64,000 nt of DNA from Vagococcus proximus. Lineage in GTDB: Bacteria > Bacillota > Bacilli > Lactobacillales > Vagococcaceae. The notes below the pieces were generated by a model. It was not told the DNA's origin. It made no database searches and saw only the letters and a list, made by a program, of their open reading frames with translations. The DNA lies in NCBI RefSeq assembly GCF_029143285.1, contig NZ_JAPDSH010000009.1, positions 1-64,000 of the forward strand, read 5' to 3'. Positions 62,139-64,000 of the stretch are shown here, piece by piece. Position 1 is the first letter of the stretch, and each line of letters begins with the position of its first letter. A program made the position numbers and the translations under genes.

Positions 62139-62708
62139 CTAATCCAACTCCTTAATCATTTTCAACCAGCTTCTCTCTCCTAGAAAACCTCTTGTTAACC
62201 AAGAATCGAGTTGTTTTATCACTTTGAATCCTTTATTTTTATACAAGGCGACTGCCTTTTTATTATCAACTGCTACCATCAAGGAAACGGTTGTTATCTC
62301 TGGCTGCTCCACAGCAAATTCTTCAATAAAGGCTAAACACCTATGGCCAATTCCTTTTCCTCTATATTTTTTTGCAATGGCAATGAATGACAAGTAACAG
62401 TCATTAGGGGGAATTGATTCTTCCAGCATTTTTATTCCCAAATACCACCGCCAATTTTTTAGGCCAAACGATTTTTTTCTCTTTTGTATAGGCTCTACAA
62501 AAGAACCACTTAAACCAAACACTCCCGCTAATTTATCTTGAACAAATACGCCATAGACCTGTTCAGTCTGATCGAGTTCCATATATAATTGGTAAAACTG
62601 TTGGAAATGACAAGGTCTAATCATTCTGCTCCACTTACTTATAAAGGCTTCAAAAATCAAGCGGATCTCCTTTTCACCTAACGCCTCTATTTTTTTAATT
62701 CTAATCAT
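62139..62708 (-). CDS. GNAT-family N-acetyltransferase in a MerR operon
   Basis: 189-aa acetyltransferase. The acetyl-CoA motif is LSFIAIAKKYRGKGIGHRCLAFIEEFA (about residues 105-131) and motif B is AVDNKKAVALYKNKGFKVI near 150. The substrate is not known. Its start overlaps the end of the merR-type gene by 8 nt and its stop abuts the hydrolase gene, so the three are translated together. Confidence 0.8.
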   Translation of the reverse strand: MIRIKKIEALGEKEIRLIFEAFISKWSRMIRPCHFQQFYQLYMELDQTEQVYGVFVQDKLAGVFGLSGSFVEPIQKRKKSFGLKNWRWYLGIKMLEESIPPNDCYLSFIAIAKKYRGKGIGHRCLAFIEEFAVEQPEITTVSLMVAVDNKKAVALYKNKGFKVIKQLDSWLTRGFLGERSWLKMIKELD

Positions 62709-63429
62709 TATAAGTCATATCCAATACTTTTAAAGTGAGTTGTTTACCTACTGACAAGAAACGACTATTGTCTTCTATTATAATGACAGGGAGCTCCGAT
62801 GCCATTAGGAATGTCTCTAATTTATCATCGCACTCTTCTACAGTTTCAGCTGTTATTCTTTCGTAAGAGTAAATGCCTTTTGGAATAACCGTCTCTGTTA
62901 TTTCTGGCGTTTCAACACAAATATCATAGGACTTCTCTCGGACGATATAATACACTTTATCCATCATAAAATCTGCAGGTTTCTCAAATTCCTCTAATAC
63001 AGAAAGATCCATTGGTTCCTCTAATTCTAATGATTTAATAACATTTAAATAGACAGGCTGCTCTATGATATAGTCTTGTTGTAATACCTCTTCTGTTAAC
63101 ACGAGTTGTTCATCAATTTTTTCTTCTAATTGAGTTAATCGTGTGATCTCATCTCTAATATCACTTTTTTTATTTTGAAGTCTATCTGAATAAGTTATCT
63201 CAGAACTATCATCCATACATTCTTTGATCTCTTTCACTGACAAACCTAGCTCCCTCATAAATAAAATAAAAGATAGCTCATAGGCTTCTGACATACCGTA
63301 CTTTCGATACCCATTCTTACCAATTTCAGCTGGTAATAGCAAACCCTTTTCTTCATAATGTCTTATGCTATGGTGAGTCGTACCAAATAATTTTGCCAAC
63401 TCTGATATGGTTATTAATTTTACTTTCAC
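62701..63429 (-). CDS. MerR-family regulator with an effector-binding domain
   Basis: 242-aa regulator. The N-terminal MerR HTH runs over about residues 5-70 (ISELAKLFGTTHHSIRHYEEKGLLLPAEIGKNGYRKYG), followed by a long coiled-coil dimerisation helix (about residues 80-115) and a C-terminal GyrI-like ligand-binding domain ending EECDDKLETFLMASELPVII. The architecture is that of BmrR/TipA-type drug-sensing activators. The start is the GTG at 63429, 8 nt after AGAGG. It heads an operon with a GNAT and a hydrolase and is preceded by a 19-bp-spaced promoter. Confidence 0.88.
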   Translation of the reverse strand: MKVKLITISELAKLFGTTHHSIRHYEEKGLLLPAEIGKNGYRKYGMSEAYELSFILFMRELGLSVKEIKECMDDSSEITYSDRLQNKKSDIRDEITRLTQLEEKIDEQLVLTEEVLQQDYIIEQPVYLNVIKSLELEEPMDLSVLEEFEKPADFMMDKVYYIVREKSYDICVETPEITETVIPKGIYSYERITAETVEECDDKLETFLMASELPVIIIEDNSRFLSVGKQLTLKVLDMTYND

Positions 63430-63449
63430 TTCTATCACCTCTACTTAGA

Positions 63450-63480
63450 AGTATAAACCCTTGGCTTACACAAAGGTCAA
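63450..63480 (-). promoter_or_regulatory. MerR-type promoter with 19-bp spacer
   Basis: TTGACC (63475-63480) and TATACT (63450-63455) are separated by 19 bases, the hallmark of MerR-activated promoters. The spacer contains an imperfect dyad built on CCTTTG and CCAAGG. Confidence 0.7.
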
Positions 63481-63493
63481 TCTTTTTGTAAAA

Positions 63494-63526
63494 AAAAACT
63501 CTCCCAATTATTTGGGAGAGTTTTTA
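63494..63526 (-). terminator. Terminator of the D-Ala-D-Ala carboxypeptidase gene
   Basis: A stem CTCTCCCAA/TTGGGAGAG (63499-63507 with 63512-63520) is preceded by A residues and followed by TTTTT, just past the stop codon on the minus strand. Confidence 0.85.
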
Positions 63527-63538
63527 GCAGGAGTAACT

Positions 63539-64000
63539 TTATAAAGAATCATAAACTGTTCGTGCATCTGTCATATTAAATTGTTCTGTTGTATGATCCC
63601 CTCTTGCTCCAACAGTAATCAAGATATATTCTTGCCCTTTAACCTCAGCAAGTGTTGCTAAACATAGGCCAGCTTCATCTGTATAGCCTGTTTTCCCACC
63701 TAACATGCGCCCGTTCTTAAGCTGTGGATCTCCAAATTTACTAAATAAAGAACTAGTAAAGGAATAGGTTTCATCCTGATAATAATCTGTTGTCACTACT
63801 TTTCTAAACGTCTCATTTTTTAAACTATATAATAATAGCTTCGCTAAATCCGATAAGGTTGAATATTGGTTAGCCTCTTCTGTTCCATAACTATTAGTAA
63901 AATGAGTGTCCGTCATTTTTAAGGAGGCAGCTTTTTCATTCATCAAATCTGTGAACACTTCTTCTGAACCTGCTGTTGTGATAGCCAGTGCTATTGCTGC
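63539..64000 (-). CDS. D-alanyl-D-alanine carboxypeptidase (S11, PBP5-like), 3' part only
   Basis: The final 153 codons of a gene that continues past the right edge; the frame stays open to position 64000. The KTG triad is visible as GGKTGYTDEAGLCLA, and TDTHFTNSYGTEEANQYSTLSDLAKLL (with catalytic-domain helices) precedes it. The enzyme trims the terminal D-Ala of peptidoglycan stem peptides. The Ser-X-X-Lys and Ser-X-Asn motifs lie upstream outside the window. It has its own terminator (63494-63526). Confidence 0.85.
   Translation of the reverse strand, partial: AAIALAITTAGSEEVFTDLMNEKAASLKMTDTHFTNSYGTEEANQYSTLSDLAKLLLYSLKNETFRKVVTTDYYQDETYSFTSSLFSKFGDPQLKNGRMLGGKTGYTDEAGLCLATLAEVKGQEYILITVGARGDHTTEQFNMTDARTVYDSL

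Noticed and set aside
1-64000. Mobile elements, CRISPR arrays, tRNA genes
   Set aside because: I looked for transposase or integrase proteins, regularly spaced repeats and tRNA-like cloverleaf sequences and saw none.

Overview
The window is AT-rich Firmicutes DNA. Genes are tightly packed, have strong AGGAGG-type ribosome binding sites, and are separated by compact intrinsic terminators. Several traits point to Lactobacillales, most likely an Enterococcaceae relative such as Vagococcus or Enterococcus: PTS operons with BglG and RpiR regulators, cre boxes, LutABC, DUF4767 lipoproteins, and VanZ and FusB homologues. This placement is inferred; no rRNA gene is present to test it. I see no insertion sequence, prophage, CRISPR array or tRNA.

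Layout. 1-146: tandem leftward promoters of rRNA-operon type pointing out of the window. 301-729: perR. 901-4942: a galactitol-family PTS (IIC, IIA, IIB) with its BglG-type regulator. 5179-9671: EcsC-family protein, MepB-like protein, an amino-acid permease and a TcyP-like cystine symporter. 10077-13060: lutABC lactate oxidation operon. 13097-17883: a GNAT, then a Fur-box-controlled ferric-siderophore ABC importer with a translationally coupled MFS exporter. 18033-22511: uncharacterised acidic protein, DUF1266 protein, SUFU-domain protein and a DUF4767 lipoprotein. 22717-31674: an accessory block rich in antibiotic-resistance-like genes (AAC(2')-like, CatB-like, VanZ, FusB-like, ANT(6)-like) with two TetR regulators, two membrane-anchored alpha/beta hydrolases, a RibD-C reductase, a P-loop kinase-like protein and a DMP19-like protein. 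31826-35754: cellobiose-type PTS permease, GH4 6-phospho-beta-glucosidase and RpiR regulator around a perfect cre. 35783-40516: ClbS-like protein, multicopper oxidase lipoprotein, PepSY lipoprotein, a Vat-like acetyltransferase and a second VanZ. 40541-44640: XRE regulator, then an ABC exporter with a two-component system. 44807-45200: wreck of a beta-lactamase-like gene. 45247-50332: two GH3 beta-glucosidases. 50541-54809: Bcr/CflA-type MFS with a short upstream ORF, GNAT, orphan PTS-type IIC, M20 amidohydrolase. 54947-56647: brnQ with a long structured leader. 56660-63429: giant DUF2339 membrane protein, GNATs, FMN reductase, alpha/beta hydrolase and a MerR-controlled operon. 63539-64000: 3' part of a D-Ala-D-Ala carboxypeptidase.

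How the genes work together. The carbon systems (galactitol-type PTS, celB/GH4, GH3 pair) each carry a cre-like site near the promoter. The iron importer has a near-consensus Fur box. Resistance-like genes are scattered among metabolic genes with no mobile-element remains, so they look intrinsic rather than recently acquired. The most interesting non-coding signals are the FusB-like gene's leader peptide with a hairpin, the roughly 200-nt structured RNA plus second terminator ahead of brnQ, and the short ORF ending at the ribosome binding site of the Bcr-type MFS. Decay is also visible: a GH1 C-terminal fossil, a deleted and frameshifted beta-lactamase-like gene, and a Vat-like gene lacking a standard start codon.
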